A stretch of DNA of 64,000 bases from Diphasiastrum complanatum (Eukaryota; Streptophyta; Lycopodiopsida; Lycopodiales; Lycopodiaceae), in contig CM055104.1 in assembly GCA_029204225.1 (NCBI GenBank), forward strand, positions 39,238,527 through 39,302,526, read 5' to 3'. The position numbers and the translations under genes are program-made. Below are positions 1 through 11,432 of this stretch, one piece after another. Each line of letters opens with the position of its first letter. The stretch's first letter is position 1. The notes beneath the pieces were generated by a model. It did not search any database. It saw only the letters and a list, made by a program, of their open reading frames with translations, and was not told where the DNA came from.

Positions 1-849
1 ATATGAATGATCAGAAAGAGTGGTGCGGTGTACAGAGAAGGATGAAATGAAGTGAAGGAGAAACGGTGAACCCATGAAATAGTCGACGACGCTATGTCCT
101 CCACTATGTGAGAAGCAAGTGTAGTCACCAGAGCCTGGCAGCTGAAGAAGGCCATTATAAATGGCCAGTCCATGAGCCTCACCCGACTGAAGCATCTGCT
201 CCCCATATGATGTGACTGGACCCGCTGCATCCGCCGATCGCCGTATAAGACCAAGATCATCCCAATCAAGTGCATGTATCCGCTGTGGGTCATCTGCTGC
301 TCTGTGAAATTCCGTTTGCCTAGACCCAGTCCTGGCATTGAAGTCCCCCGCTAGAAGAATATATCCTCGATCCTCATATCTGATAATGTCCGATGAAATA
401 TCCATGAAAGGTGACTCCTCCTCTGAGGTGAAAGCTGATGTCTCTAGAGGGAAATAACAAATAGCCAAGAATATGTCACGATCTAACTCCATCAACCTGT
501 GGTCCAATCTGATCCAGATATAGCGAGCCTGCTCGTCAGTGTATAGTAGCTCGACCCATGGCTGGAGAGAGTCTCGAAATAAGCAAGCAACACCACCTGA
601 ACCGCGACTAGTCAGTGCCCTCGTCTTCCCTCTGCAAGTAGAAAGCCAGCAAAATCCCTCAATGCAAGGAAGTCCTCTCTCAGGACTCTCATGTGTCTCA
701 GTAAGTATAAGGATATCCCCTATAGTACAAAAATCTCTAAAGTCTCCTGCTGTACCTGAAGAATGGATACCATTGCAGTTCCATAAACTTAACCGCAATG
801 CTTTTGTGAGGGCCCCCGAACCGCTCCTAAGTCCGGGGGGCCCAAATCC
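1..849 (-). CDS. LINE ORF2, endonuclease domain (5' part, runs off the window)
   Basis: Open - strand frame of 283 codons with no stop, read to base 1. It has the order of an exonuclease-endonuclease-phosphatase (APE-type) domain: SLWNCNG near the start, ILTETHE (catalytic Glu), GGVACLFRDSL, LLAGDFNARTG (Asp and Asn), then SVVDYFM and a TLSDHSY end. In non-LTR retrotransposons this enzyme nicks the target for reverse transcription, which would lie further left. There is no ATG at the start; the frame follows the ORF1 stop codon (850-852) directly in phase. It lies in an upstream ECA3 intron, antisense. The family is not plant L1-like in its opening and I cannot name the clade. Confidence 0.8.
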
Positions 850-1929
850 CTATGCCTCAGATTTTTGGGGGTCAATGTATTGGGCCTTACCATCCCGATA
901 TATCACCCTTTTTCCCAGTGCTTTGGCTTCGCTGAAAATCTTCCTCCTTTCGGCAACTTGCATAGGTGTGAGATCATCGTCCATGAAGACAAGGGTACCT
1001 CTCAGCCTAGCTCGTAGCCTAAGGACAGGTTGCCGCTCCTCTATTCCCGTGAACCGTATGATGAGTGTAGTTGGATCTCTTTTAGTTCTCCACGCTTTTT
1101 CCATTCTGTTGTGATGGTGGGAAAGTGTATCCGTGAGGAAACTGGATGCTTCGGTAATTGGAGCCTTAGTATTTTCAATTCCTCGCACCCGCACATTCAG
1201 AGATTTATACTTCCGCATTCCTTCTTCAAATATGGTGGCTGAGATGACGCTATTGAAAGTGTGTGTACCTTCTTTAGCGTCTTCTTTGAATAGAGAGGCC
1301 CATGTTTTGGTTTCCGCCTTATATTGCTCAATCCGTTCCTCCAATTCTTGGATCTTTGTGGTGCTGGCGGGTTCTTCTTTTCTGCTCAAGGTCTCTTCCA
1401 AAGATATGATCCGGGCCATCATAGTTTGCTTCTCGATTGCCATAGCTTGTATTGTGGTTTTCAATTGACCCATTTCCATCCTCAGATAGCTAGATTCCAG
1501 TGTAATCTGTTCCATGCAAGAGAGAAGGTACTATTCAAATGCTTTCGTAGGAGAGTAGGCTTCTTTAGGGAATGAGGGAGGATAATGGGAGGAGGCAGGA
1601 GAACCATGGAGAAAGGAGAGGGCCAAGGAAGAGGGGGGAGGACTGTGAGCAGGCAGCGAGGGGTTGGGAAGGGCTAGCGAGGGGGTGGGAGGGGCGGGAG
1701 CAGGCTGAGCAGATAGCGAGGGGGTGGGAAGGGCCAGCGAGGGGGTGGGAGGGGCGGGAGTAGGCTGAGCAGGCAGCGAGGGGGTGGGAAGGGCCAGCGA
1801 GGGGGTGGGAGAGGTGGTGACAGAGGGAGTAGGCAGCGAGGGGGTGTGTGAAGGGCCAGCGACAGGCTGCAAAGGAGAGGAAGGGGAGAGAGGGGGAGGG
1901 GAGCGAGGGCTCCCCTTTTTTCCGGCCAT
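850..1929 (-). pseudogene. LINE ORF1 (coiled-coil RNA-binding type), one internal TAG
   Basis: One - strand frame from an ATG at 1929 to TAG at 850-852, broken by a TAG at about 1528-1530. Residues 1-130 are proline/serine rich and contain 20-residue repeats. The second half starts with a predicted coiled coil (heptads from MEQITLESS to about IEQYKAE) and ends in a segment with TLIIRFTG and LTPMQVAERRKIFSEA, in the order seen in L1-type ORF1 proteins (coiled coil, RRM-like core, C-terminal domain). Role by analogy: nucleic-acid chaperone that packages the LINE RNA. The 5' end of the element is probably near 2008, beside a (GA)n tract. Assignment as ORF1 rests on position and architecture. Confidence 0.6.
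1674..1855 (-). repeat. Tandem repeat, about 60-bp unit, 3 copies, inside LINE ORF1
   Basis: Units start at 1674, 1734 and 1794, each beginning AGCGAGGGGGTGGGA. The first two differ by only a few bases; the third has diverged. The 60-bp period keeps frame and encodes a Pro-Thr-Ser-Leu-Ala repeat of 20 residues. Confidence 0.85.
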
Positions 1930-2006
1930 GGAGACCCGTTGAGTGCGATGGAGGTCAGGGGGGAGGTGAGTGCGACCGGGGTAGGGCGAGCTAGGCCAGG
2001 GTAGCA

Positions 2007-2008
<2 letters not shown>

Positions 2009-2063
<55 letters not shown>

Positions 2064-2168
2064 AAGAAAGAAAGCTTTATTAATGTCTTTTCCATGCCAA
2101 AAGGCATATAAGACCAAAAAGGAGTACATGTCAAGTATGTGAAAACCATGGGAGCGTATATAAACGTC

Positions 2169-2231
<63 letters not shown>
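2009..2231 (-). repeat. Retroposon 3' tail between two (GA)n microsatellites
   Basis: (AG)n at 2009-2059 and 2173-2231 enclose a unit of about 100 bp. On the - strand the unit ends AATAAAGC followed by (TTTC)n and (TC)n, the look of a LINE or SINE 3' end. An inverted relative sits at 15288-15424, also next to (TC)n. Antisense open frames rich in Ser-Leu here are microsatellite artefacts. Confidence 0.6.
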
Positions 2232-2234
<3 letters not shown>

Positions 2235-2467
2235 GCTTGCTATTTCTGAAACAATGTGCAAGATTCAAGCAGCTAGTGAGCTAAATCTGTTGGCAGTGAT
2301 GGGGTTCTGGCCCAGCTAGCATGTTTCCAACAATCTGCTTCAGAATGAAGCAATGGCTGGCTTAGCGATCTACTTTAGATTATCAATGGTTGGGTGAATC
2401 TCTTGGCAAACATTTTAATGGCAGAAGCATTCAGGTAGCCATCAGCGAGGGGGAGGAGCGCTGGGCC

Positions 2468-2470
<3 letters not shown>

Positions 2471-2524
<54 letters not shown>
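2471..2524. repeat. (AG)n microsatellite
   Basis: Uninterrupted AG dinucleotides, 27 units. Confidence 0.95.
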
Positions 2525-2526
<2 letters not shown>

Positions 2527-3806
2527 ATTACATTATTACGAATTATGTAAAATTTAAATTAGAATCTAGATTGTCGAATGTTGAGTGTTTTGAGTTCATA
2601 AATTTATAAGTTTATTGTTATTTGTTTCATGATTCATCTATGATTTGACATTTTAGGGTTACTGTTCTAAAGTTCGAACCCTAAAAGTATATATAATACA
2701 GGTGTCAGGTAACACATCAGGTAAAGTTTAAACGGATCGTTGGAATTTAAATTCTTTAATGCTTATAATTCAATCATGATTTCTATTATCATCAATGCAT
2801 TATGTACTATGTTTTTGGCTTTACTAATCTACAAAAAAAAATGAGTTTTGAAACCCTAAAACCGATTCACTCCAAACAGGAAGGAAACTCTAATTGGATG
2901 CATGAACCCTTACTTTGGGATGTGATTGACACTCATGATGTCAGCTTTTGTAAAAATCTAAAAAAATTGAAGTCTCTGTAGAAGGTTAATGTGGATGTGT
3001 TTTTATGCGTGTCAAGGACCTGCTCTTGTGCATTGATGACATGATAAGGCATTTCCTAGCATTTAGCCCATGCTACGCAGGGGGCTAATGGTTTAAGATT
3101 CTGTGGATGTACTCCATGATAGGAAAGAAGATGGCACATCTTTTTCGCTATGTCTGAGTATATCCGAGACTTGATATTGATAAGTATAAATACATTGATA
3201 TTGATAAGTAAAATACATAAATAATAATGTAAATTTTTTTATGATGGTTTGAATGTAACCTATCCTCAAAATCTCTTTGACAACCATGATACTTCTGGGT
3301 CATTAACTATGCATGTTTCTATTGATTATGGACTCTCACACGACACCTTTGTAAAATGAAAAGTCCTCACCTTTCGCTTTCCTGATCATAATGCCTGGTT
3401 ACTACCCAAACCAAAGAGTCTTTTATGACATGTTCTCAGTCGGGGGACATCTTTTTTAATGCTTTAAAACACTCTTCAAAAGAGGAAGCATTTTGGCATT
3501 TCCTTCATAATGAGGCTTGGAGAATTTTTTTTTGAAAGTTTTGAACAGGATCTGAAGTTCCTCTGACTAAGAAAAAATTGTTATTAAGCACAACTTTCTG
3601 TAAATAATCTATCCAGGAAGGTTTTAAGGTGATTTAGGTACTGCTTTTGTGATTTCTTTGGAGTATGCCAGCTTTTGAGAACTCTACTTGGCAATTAAAT
3701 CTTATCATGTAGAACTGAACTTGACTTTGTCCAAAGTCAAATGTAATAATAAGCACATGGACTTTATATATTGTCTCTTGTCTCGTTTGTTAACTACTAT
3801 TTTCAG
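2525..3806 (+). other. ECA3 intron, no recognised gene
   Basis: AT-rich intronic DNA. The exon that should precede the micro-exon (ending near APEG in ECA3 proteins) was looked for and not found, so it probably lies left of the window. The 3' end has a pyrimidine tract and TTTCAG acceptor. Confidence 0.6.
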
Positions 3807-3833
3807 GCATTCCCTTTACAAAACATGAAGATG
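3807..3833 (+). CDS. ECA3: ECA3 candidate micro-exon (9 codons)
   Basis: GCATTCCC...AAGATG, bounded by TTTCAG and GTGAGT, encodes AFPLQNMKM. It fills the place of the variable stretch that follows APEG in ECA3 proteins and leads in phase 0 into the next exon (IDYPAHL). The size and weak conservation make it the least certain exon; the strong splice signals and correct phase support it. Confidence 0.5.
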
Positions 3834-4149
3834 GTGAGTTGTGGAGTTGTATTTTATTTTTGCTTTCGAGGTTCTTACTGGATCCACAGAAAGTAACATC
3901 ATGTGTTCATATGGACACTGATGGTATGGATATAGTTTCATGGCTTATACCAATATAATCATGTGTTCTTTCTGTATGTTTGGATGTTATTTGAGATTGG
4001 AAATGGGGGACATCGATGGTTTTAACATGGTCAGTAACACTCTGAACCTTGCTAGAGTCGTGCATGAGCAAGTAGGGGCTTCCCTTGTTTACGACATTGT
4101 TTTTTCCTAGTAAACTTTGAAGTGCTGACAGACTCTTGCATTTTGACAG

Positions 4150-4302
4150 ATTGACTATCCAGCTCATTTGCATTGTTTATTACATTTAGCGATGTGCTCT
4201 TCAATTTGCAATGAGTCAAGTGTGCAATATAATGTAGAGAAGGCAATATACGAAAAGATTGGGGAATCTACGGAGGTTGCAATTCGTGTCCTTGCTGAAA
4301 AG
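4150..4302 (+). CDS. ECA3: ECA3 exon, start of nucleotide-binding domain
   Basis: 153 nt, 51 codons, phase 0 to 0, acceptor TTGACAG, donor AAG/GTGCAA. The product reads IDYPAHLHCLLHLAMCSS, then QYN, then YEKIGESTEVAIRVLAEK. KIGESTEVA is the conserved GE(S/A)TEVA strand of the P2A nucleotide-binding domain. It matches the plant ECA3 order almost residue for residue, better than ECA1-type pumps. No stops or frameshifts. Confidence 0.92.
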
Positions 4303-5481
4303 GTGCAATCATCTATATTGGTTATTTTACATTTTGATTGTATCAAGTGACACGTTTGGGGAAGTTAGTTGACTTTCATTTTGATACTGAACCAAAAATG
4401 CTTGATTGGATGACAAACTCTTAAGTTTCTTGTTTGAGCATAAACAATCTATACGCAGTACGGTAATGAACAATACTTGAGTTTTTAGAATGAGATATTT
4501 ATCCCTGAAGTTGCCTTTTTTGACTTGAAGACAAATGCTGAATCAAGAAACTACCAACGTGCGCTCACACACACACCTATTGTTATTGATACCATCCAGT
4601 TTTTCATTCTTACCACCAAAACGATTCATTTTGCTACTCAGACCTGCAAGTCTGGACAGCTCGACCTAGTTTGATTCACTGCCACATGCACAAACTGAAT
4701 TTCATTTGTTTTAAACATCTTATACGTTATTATTTAGGATGTGGTAGTTTGTGCAGTTTCATTACTATTAGCCCTGGTGAAGACATGACACACCTCTTCT
4801 ATGTTGGATGTTACGCGGCCTTTATATGTAATGTGAAATTTGAATAGAAAATACAATAGGAACTCGACTATAGCAGGATGCTCTAAGAGTCAGAAAGATA
4901 AATTCAGTATTTAATTTCAATTTTCTCATAGTGAGGGCCATAATTACATCTAAATACAGAATGACAGTGACAGTAAAATGTTTTTCACCTTATGAGCTTT
5001 TTGTTAATACCTGTAGGCCTTGTGGAAAATGAGAGGGTAAGAGAATTGGTATCAGATTTTCATCCAGTGTGGATGACATGGTATTTAATATGGCAAAGGA
5101 ATGAAAGTGAAGAAATGAAGAAGTTTAACATTTTTACGACTAGATATTGAATAGGATATCCTTTAGGACCTCAGCGAAGTTAACATAATTCATGATAATG
5201 TGGATAGGTTTACTCTCTGGATATTTCTAAATTGATGAAAGCTTCATCTTTTAAGTAAGTGAATGACTGTTTGATGGCTTCTTTCCTCACCTCGAGTTCT
5301 GAAGTTCGACTCCACTGAGAGACGCGTGGATATGCAATCAAAAATTAGAATGTCAATTTTGTTATATGTACTCTGCCTTTTAGATAGTTTCAAGAGAGGT
5401 TTGTGGTGATTTTTGGTGCTTCAAAGTTAGTACATAGAATACTGCTGAATCTTCTGTTTGGTTGCCTGATTTCTTGTGCAG
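4303..5481 (+). other. ECA3 intron
   Basis: 1179 bp, GT-AG, AT-rich. No mobile element or RNA gene recognised. Confidence 0.8.
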
Positions 5482-5586
5482 ATTGGCTTGCCAGGTTTTG
5501 ATTCCATGCCGTCTTCACTGACCATGTTAAGTAGAAGTGAACGTGTATCTTACTGCAATCATTACTGGGAGCAGCAATTCAAAAAG
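5482..5586 (+). CDS. ECA3: ECA3 exon, nucleotide-binding domain
   Basis: 105 nt, 35 codons, phase 0 to 0, acceptor TTGTGCAG, donor AAG/GTTACA. The product starts IGLPGFDSMPSSLTMLSRSE and ends YCNHYWEQQFKK. Plant ECA3 proteins carry the same GLPGFDSMPS...YCNHYWE...FKK signature at this point, which identifies the paralogue. Confidence 0.93.
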
Positions 5587-6023
5587 GTTACATTTCAAAA
5601 CTATGATTCCTAATGAGAACATAGTCGAATCTTGGTCTGAGAATAAAAGCTTTACTTAAATCTTTATTCATCAAGAGCTATTGCTCCTCTTCATGAAGGT
5701 TGTAGAAGGTGGGGTCCCTTATGAAATGAGTTGCATGAAATTGGTGTTCTTTGCTTGTCTAAAACATTTCCCCAAAAGATTATGTATTCTATTGATGACT
5801 TAAAAATCAATACCACACATGAGGGCACAGGCTGAACTATTGTGGTTTAAGGCTTGATGAAAGTCATGTAATGAGCTGCAGGAGCCTTGGTTATTATGGA
5901 GTGGTCAGATTTTCCTTTTGTCTCAGGTTTAATCTAATAGCATGAAGACATCATAGAGCACTTTCCTGAAGTTGGAAACAAAAACTGACCTGCTAATCAA
6001 AGCTTGAATTTGAACTTTTACAG
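5587..6023 (+). other. ECA3 intron
   Basis: 437 bp, GT-AG. Nothing else recognised. Confidence 0.8.
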
Positions 6024-6220
6024 ATAGCAACCTTGGAGTTTTCTCATGAACGTAAGATGATGAGCGTGCTCTGTGTCTGCAATCAGCAAACACTTGTTTT
6101 CTGCAAAGGTGCTCCAGAAGCTATATTTCAAAGATGCTCTAGTGTGCTACAAAATGATGATGGAAAAATTGTGCCCTTCAGTACAAAGATTCGTGCCGAG
6201 TTAGAGGACCAACTTTGCAG
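6024..6220 (+). CDS. ECA3: ECA3 exon with the KGAPE nucleotide-binding loop
   Basis: 197 nt, 65 codons plus 2 nt (phase 2 out). It reads EFSHERKMMSVLC, then LVFCKGAPEAIFQRC, then IRAELEDQL. KMMSV and KGAPE are ATP-binding signatures of P2 ATPases. Donor is TTTGCAG/GTGCTT. The codon split here (AG + C, Ser) is completed 38.6 kb downstream at 44775. No damage seen. Confidence 0.93.
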
Positions 6221-6424
6221 GTGCTTGTACAGAAATATCTCTTTCATGTGTTGTATATTATTGAGGGTGAGTTTTCAAATTGGCAGATTCAGCTTGCTGA
6301 TATAACGAAGACTTATAGAACTTGCGCACATGATAAAGTAATCTTTGTGATCGTTTTCAATATGTTGGGAACAACAACAAATGATCACAGTTCAAGTTAT
6401 AAAACTCTACCGTTCTCACGTGCA

Positions 6425-6907
6425 TGCACTTTGAAGGGTGATGATGGGGTGACATTAGGAAAACACAACAGGAGACACTATGGAGCAAAACCACCCAACC
6501 AAACCTAGATCAATCCTGGATCCTGGATCTAGCCCCCAAGCCATGCCATGTGATAGCAAGAGCAGAATAGAGAAACTGGCGACCTGAACCAAGTTGTCGA
6601 CAAGAGAATCCCTACCCCAATATATAGAGAGTAGTTTTTTGTGCATGAACCAATGCAATCTCCATGCAGTCCAACTATAAATAGATCACATCTCTTCGTG
6701 CAGTCCTCTTGCCTATATCTGTCACACGTACATGCACTACTCCATATGTCTCAATTACAGTGTCTGGGTCCTCTCAAGGTCATTAGTCACAAACAGGCCT
6801 CGATGTGGATTAAATCTAGGCGTGACCAATATTCTCAAACACTGGAGGGCCGGTCTACCGGTAATATTAGGACTATTCCATGTCCTTAATTGAATATCGC
6901 CGTAACA
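6425..6907 (-). mobile_element. LTR of old gypsy copy A
   Basis: Related along nearly its whole length to the 489-bp LTRs at 23588-24076 and 29987-30475. It ends CCGTAACA and is followed by a polypurine tract on the - strand (6908-6922). The first 40 or so bases are degraded, so no target duplication can be given. By orientation this is the 3' LTR of an antisense element. Confidence 0.8.
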
Positions 6908-7921
6908 TTCTTCCTCCCTTAAACAGGTTCTGTCCTCAAAACGGGAAAAAGAAGAAATGAAATTATTGCTTACGCTTTCAAGTCCTACCCAGGAATCATT
7001 ATTCTTAGTCTAATCTTTGCTTTTGAATAAGTACTCAGAGATGCAACAATTTTTCAATTGCTTGCCTCTACTTAGGAGTACTAACATGAACCACTGGGTG
7101 AGTCAACTCTTTATTTCATAGATCAAATCCGAAAGCTGAAGAAATTCCATTTAAATCATAGTCTAAAGTTTGGCCACAATTTCTTGCAGATAAAAGTGTC
7201 TCTTGGTACAAATATCCTTAGAGTATCCAAATATTCTAAAATACAATAGTTCAATCAACCAAAATCTCTAGGAGATCCATCAAGTCTCAGACAACTATAA
7301 CTCAATCCAAAGCACTGCAGTTACTCTATGAGTTAATAGCCCCATTTCTAGCATCCCATGCAAGAAATTAGCAATCTATCTGTATCTCAATAGATTTATC
7401 AATCTCCTATAAATCCGAAGATCTAGATGAACCTCGTACACAAGCACTTATAGACTACAATCTGTACTAGAATACAATCCACTAAGGTAAGCAAAACTCC
7501 CAATAAGCAAAACCAATTACTTTACGAGATATGCCTGTAAGATGCATAGGACTCAATAATTTACTGGAGTAAAGAGATTTAGATTTCAAAACACTTATCT
7601 AAACTCAACTCGAAATCAATAGGCCGGAAGTTATACACTCATAATAACTAAGTATCTGTTTATGATTCATCAATCACAAATAATTAGATTCTTATGATTC
7701 GTCAATCATAATCCACTGGAATATAATCCCATACTTAATCATTAAAGAACACTGGAGTGTATGTCCAACCAAACTCAACTGAATTCCAAAAATTCAGTTA
7801 ACCATTCTTGGAACCATTATGATTCGGTATCCAATTGGTCGCTTTGGGATACACTCACTAATGAATTGAGTCTATTTCTCAATTGAGAAATACACGCCCA
7901 AGAATTCCGTATATCCTAAAG
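6908..7921 (-). mobile_element. Gypsy copy A, 3' internal segment
   Basis: No open frame. It corresponds, inverted, to 28300-29400 in element BC (for example 7310-7470 to 28900-29060). The sequence stops at G1 (7922) and resumes at 14062. Confidence 0.7.
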
Positions 7922-8331
7922 TTATGATCAAAATCTCAGGTGTTGAATCAATGAAGCATAAAAGACAGCAATAGACTAAAGCCCTACAAGCAATAGACAA
8001 GACAATAGGTTCTCCCACGAAGAGCCCAAGCAATACCAATCAATAATCTGAAAAATGAGTGTACAAATGCCCCTATAAATACCCTACCAATGAACCCTAA
8101 AATAGGAATTCAAAAGTAAAGGGAGGCAAAATGTGGAGGGAAAATAGTGTGCCAATGTCATAAAAAAGGACCCAGTGCGGGTCATAAGCATATAAAAAGG
8201 CTCTGGGGCCTGTACATGACTAATATGAAATGCGTAACCAGAAATATACATAACCAACAGTAAATGTAAAGAGGCCTGCAGAATATATGCAGAGTAGCCC
8301 AGTAGGCCTGTATCCTGTAGTCCGTAACTCT
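7922..8331 (-). repeat. G1 3' LTR
   Basis: Matches 13600-14061 but lacks about 50 bp after TAGTGTGCC. A polypurine-like stretch (GCCAGGG on the - strand) follows at about 8332-8338. Exact termini are uncertain by a few bases because they are not TG...CA. Confidence 0.8.
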
Positions 8332-8429
8332 CCCTGGCTATAAAGAACATTGCCCCCAATGTAGGCAAAATAAGATAAGAACCAGTGGCAGAGAAAAATA
8401 CTGCATCAAGATATCCCATCTGAGAAAGG

Positions 8430-10034
8430 AACATCAAGAGAAGCCGGAGCATCCCGAGAAGCAATGGTAGCTACAAGTGAGCGAGCCTAATCAGCCAGGA
8501 CAGGGGTATGATAAAAAACATCAATGGGCTCCCAAGTAGCCTCCTCAATAGGACGACCATCCCACTGCACCAAAAACTGAACCTGCCGATGGCGACGACT
8601 ATGCAATAAGCGCACCTGTAAAATAGCAACTGGCAAGAATGGAAAAAGCTCTGGATCTGGAGGAAATGAGGAATCTCGAGGAGCATCATCCTCAATAGCA
8701 GCACGTAATAAACTGACATGAAAGATATCACAAGCCCGAGTAGCAGCAAGTAACTCAAGACGATATGTAACTGGACTGAGGCGCTCAAGAATCTGAAAAG
8801 GCCCATAATAGCGCGGCGCAAGCTTCTCAGTAGAAGCAAGACCCTGTACAAAACGATGGCGAGCAAAGCATAACCGGAGAAAAACAGTACCTCCCTCCGC
8901 AAACTCAACATGGCGCCGATGACGATCAACAATGGTCCTGTACCGCTACTGAATATGCTGTAAATGAGTAGCAGCTCTAGTAATAATCTCCCGAGCACTC
9001 GAAAGATCAGATGAAATAGTAACAGGTGCATCATCTGGAGGAGCAGGTATACCGGGTAGAACTGGTGAGTATCCATGAGCAAGCAGGAAAGGAGAAACAC
9101 CTGTGCTGGAACTAACAGAACTGCTATAAGTATACTCAGCCAAACATAAATGCTGATCCCAATCACGACCAGAAGGAGAAACATAATGTCGTAAATAATC
9201 CTCCAATACCCGGTTAATAACCTCAGACTGACCATCCGCAGAAGAATGATAAGCAGTGCCCATAAGTATCCTAACATCCAAGATATGCATAAGCTCTGTC
9301 CAAAAACCTGATGTAAACTTGGTATCCCGATCAGTAAGTATAGATCGTGGGAGACCATGTAAGCGGAAAATCTCAGAAATAAATATACGACTACACTGCT
9401 CTGCTGTAATAGTAGGTATGAAATGAGCTTGTTTAGAAAACCTATCAACTGCCACCAAACAAGAATCATGACCACGCTGAGCATGAGGAAGACCTAAAAT
9501 GAAGTCCATAGATATATCAGTCCACTGGCGGGAAGGAATAGGCCAACTTTGAAGGAGACCGCCAGGTTTTTCACGGGAATACTTGTTACGAAGGCAAAAA
9601 TCACAAGTATGAATAAGGTGGGAAAGCTCACGCTTCATGGAAGGCCAATAAAAATGTTCTTTCAAACGGAACAAGGACTTCTGAAAACCAAAATGGCCAC
9701 CAACAGGAGAGGAATGGGCATCAAGAAGGAGTTGTGGACGTATGTCGAGAGTGTTGGGAATACATAACGAACCATAGTGAAACAAACGATGATTAACAAT
9801 GGAATAAACCTGGTGAGGGTGAGAGGAAGGACGAGAGGCAGACGACATAACATCACGAAAGTCTGGACATGTGGCATAAGCCTGAGGAAGATCATCATAC
9901 CAAGAGTGGGGAGACGTAACAAGACTGTAAGTAAGAGCAGGTAAATGAGACAAAGCATCAGCAGCAGCGTTACTTTTACCAGGCTTATAATGAATATCAA
10001 AATGAAAGGACTGTAAAAACTGAAGCCAACGGTA
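8430..10034 (-). pseudogene. G1 integrase with C-terminal chromodomain-like region
   Basis: - strand frame. After the end of RNase H (ADALSHLPAL) comes the zinc-binding region ending CDFCLRNK, then the DDE core (WTDISMDFILGLP; LTDRDTKFTS; SADGQSEVINR), then a C-terminal stretch with QFLVQWDGRPIEEATWEP, a chromodomain-like end. A TAG at 8946-8948 cuts it before the C-terminal part. The function in life was insertion of cDNA. The long leucine-rich frames antisense or out of phase here are shadows. Confidence 0.85.
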
Positions 10035-10700
10035 CTAACGATCACTAAGATCCTTTTGTGTATACGAATAACGAAGTGACTGGTGATCAGTAAAAACATC
10101 AAACGAAACACGATACAGATAATGACGCCACTTCTTTAAAGCAAAAATGATAGCAAGCAACTCTTTTTCATGAGTGGAATAGCGCTGCTCATACGAACGA
10201 AGACGACGAGATTCATATGCAATAACACATTGACGCTGACGTAACAAAGCACCTAATCCTGTGGAACGAGCATCAGTCTCAACAGCAAAACGCTGGGAAA
10301 AATCTGGAAGACATAAAACAGGGGCAGTGGTAAGCAAAGTATCAAAAGTTGACTGACATGCGGGAGTCCAAGCAAACGAAGTTTCCTTTTTCAACAGAGC
10401 ATGCAAAGGAGATGCAAGAGTGGCAAAATGAGCAACTGGTTTATGAAGATGGATAGCAAGACCAAGGAACATACGAACATCATGAACATCAGCAGGCACA
10501 GGCCATGAAAGAATAGAACGGACCTTACGAGAGTCGAGACGAACAGTACCATTAGTAACAAAGAAGCCCAAAAACTCGATTTGTACAACAACAAAAGAAC
10601 ATTTAGGACGTTTAGCATACAGATGATGAGTAACTAACAAAACAAAAACAGAACGAACGTGCTGAACATGAAGAGAGTGTGGTGCTATAAATGAGGATAT
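10035..10700 (-). pseudogene. G1 RNase H and RT connection
   Basis: Frame with FLGFFVTNGTVRLDSRKV (RT thumb), FAVETDARSTGLGALL, YSTHEKELLAIIFALKKWRH and FTDHQSLRY (RNase H). It ends at TAG 10035-10037 (CGT TAG TAC), after which the same frame continues. RNase H would remove the RNA template strand. Confidence 0.85.
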
Positions 10701-11429
10701 CGTCAAAATAAACAATGACACACTTTCCAAGCAGAGGACGAAATATGTTATTCATGACATTCTGAAAAGTGGGCGGGCCAGGACACGAAACTCATACAGA
10801 CCAAAGTGGGTACGAAAAGTTGTCTTGTGCTCATCAGGAGGATGCATACAAATCTGGTGATAACCGGAACGGAGGTCAAGTTTAGAAAAGATCTTGGCTT
10901 GGCCTAACTGGTCAAACAGGTCATCCATATGAGGGATAGGGTACTGATTACGGATAGTAAGTTTATTTAAAGCACAATAATCAATACATAGACGTTTAGT
11001 ACCATCCTTCTTATCAACAAGTAAAACAGGAGCACCAGAAGGACTGTGGCTAGGAACAATAAGGCCTTGACGTAATAAATCAGACACCTGACACTGGACT
11101 TCCTCGTGCTCAACAATAGACATACGAAAAGGAGGACGAGAAGGAGGTGATGCAGAGGAAACAAGGTCTATATGGTGGTTGACATCTCGTAAAGGTGGTA
11201 ACTGAGTTGGCTCTCTAAAAACATGCTCAAATTCACGCAACAGTTCAGAAAATACCTGTGGCAAAGGTGGTGCATCCGCAATAGGCTGAACTGGCTGAAC
11301 AGAAGGAATAGCCGCACAGTGGGCCTGTGGGAGGCTCCGTATGAACTGCTTCCCGGAAATAAGCTGATAGTCCTGCCGAGAATCAATACCGGAAAATATA
11401 TGCTGAGTACCATCATGAGAGAATGTCAA
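10690..11429 (-). pseudogene. G1 reverse transcriptase
   Basis: Contains [21 protein letters not shown] and [14 protein letters not shown] short deletion and frameshift at about 10775 removes most of the PFGLTNAPA block; the shifted frame then has [10 protein letters not shown], the catalytic FDD. It follows protease in the same frame, separated only by a TAG near 11430. Confidence 0.85.
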
Positions 11430-11432
11430 TGT

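Noticed and set aside
1674..2261. Ser-Leu-rich frames across the microsatellites
   Set aside because: Translation of (AG)n repeats and of the LINE repeat in a wrong phase.
3300..3600. Short readable stretch with HSSKEEAFWHFLHNEAWRIF that could be an exon
   Set aside because: It does not match ECA3 at the expected place, has no clear splice sites, and I recognise no family.
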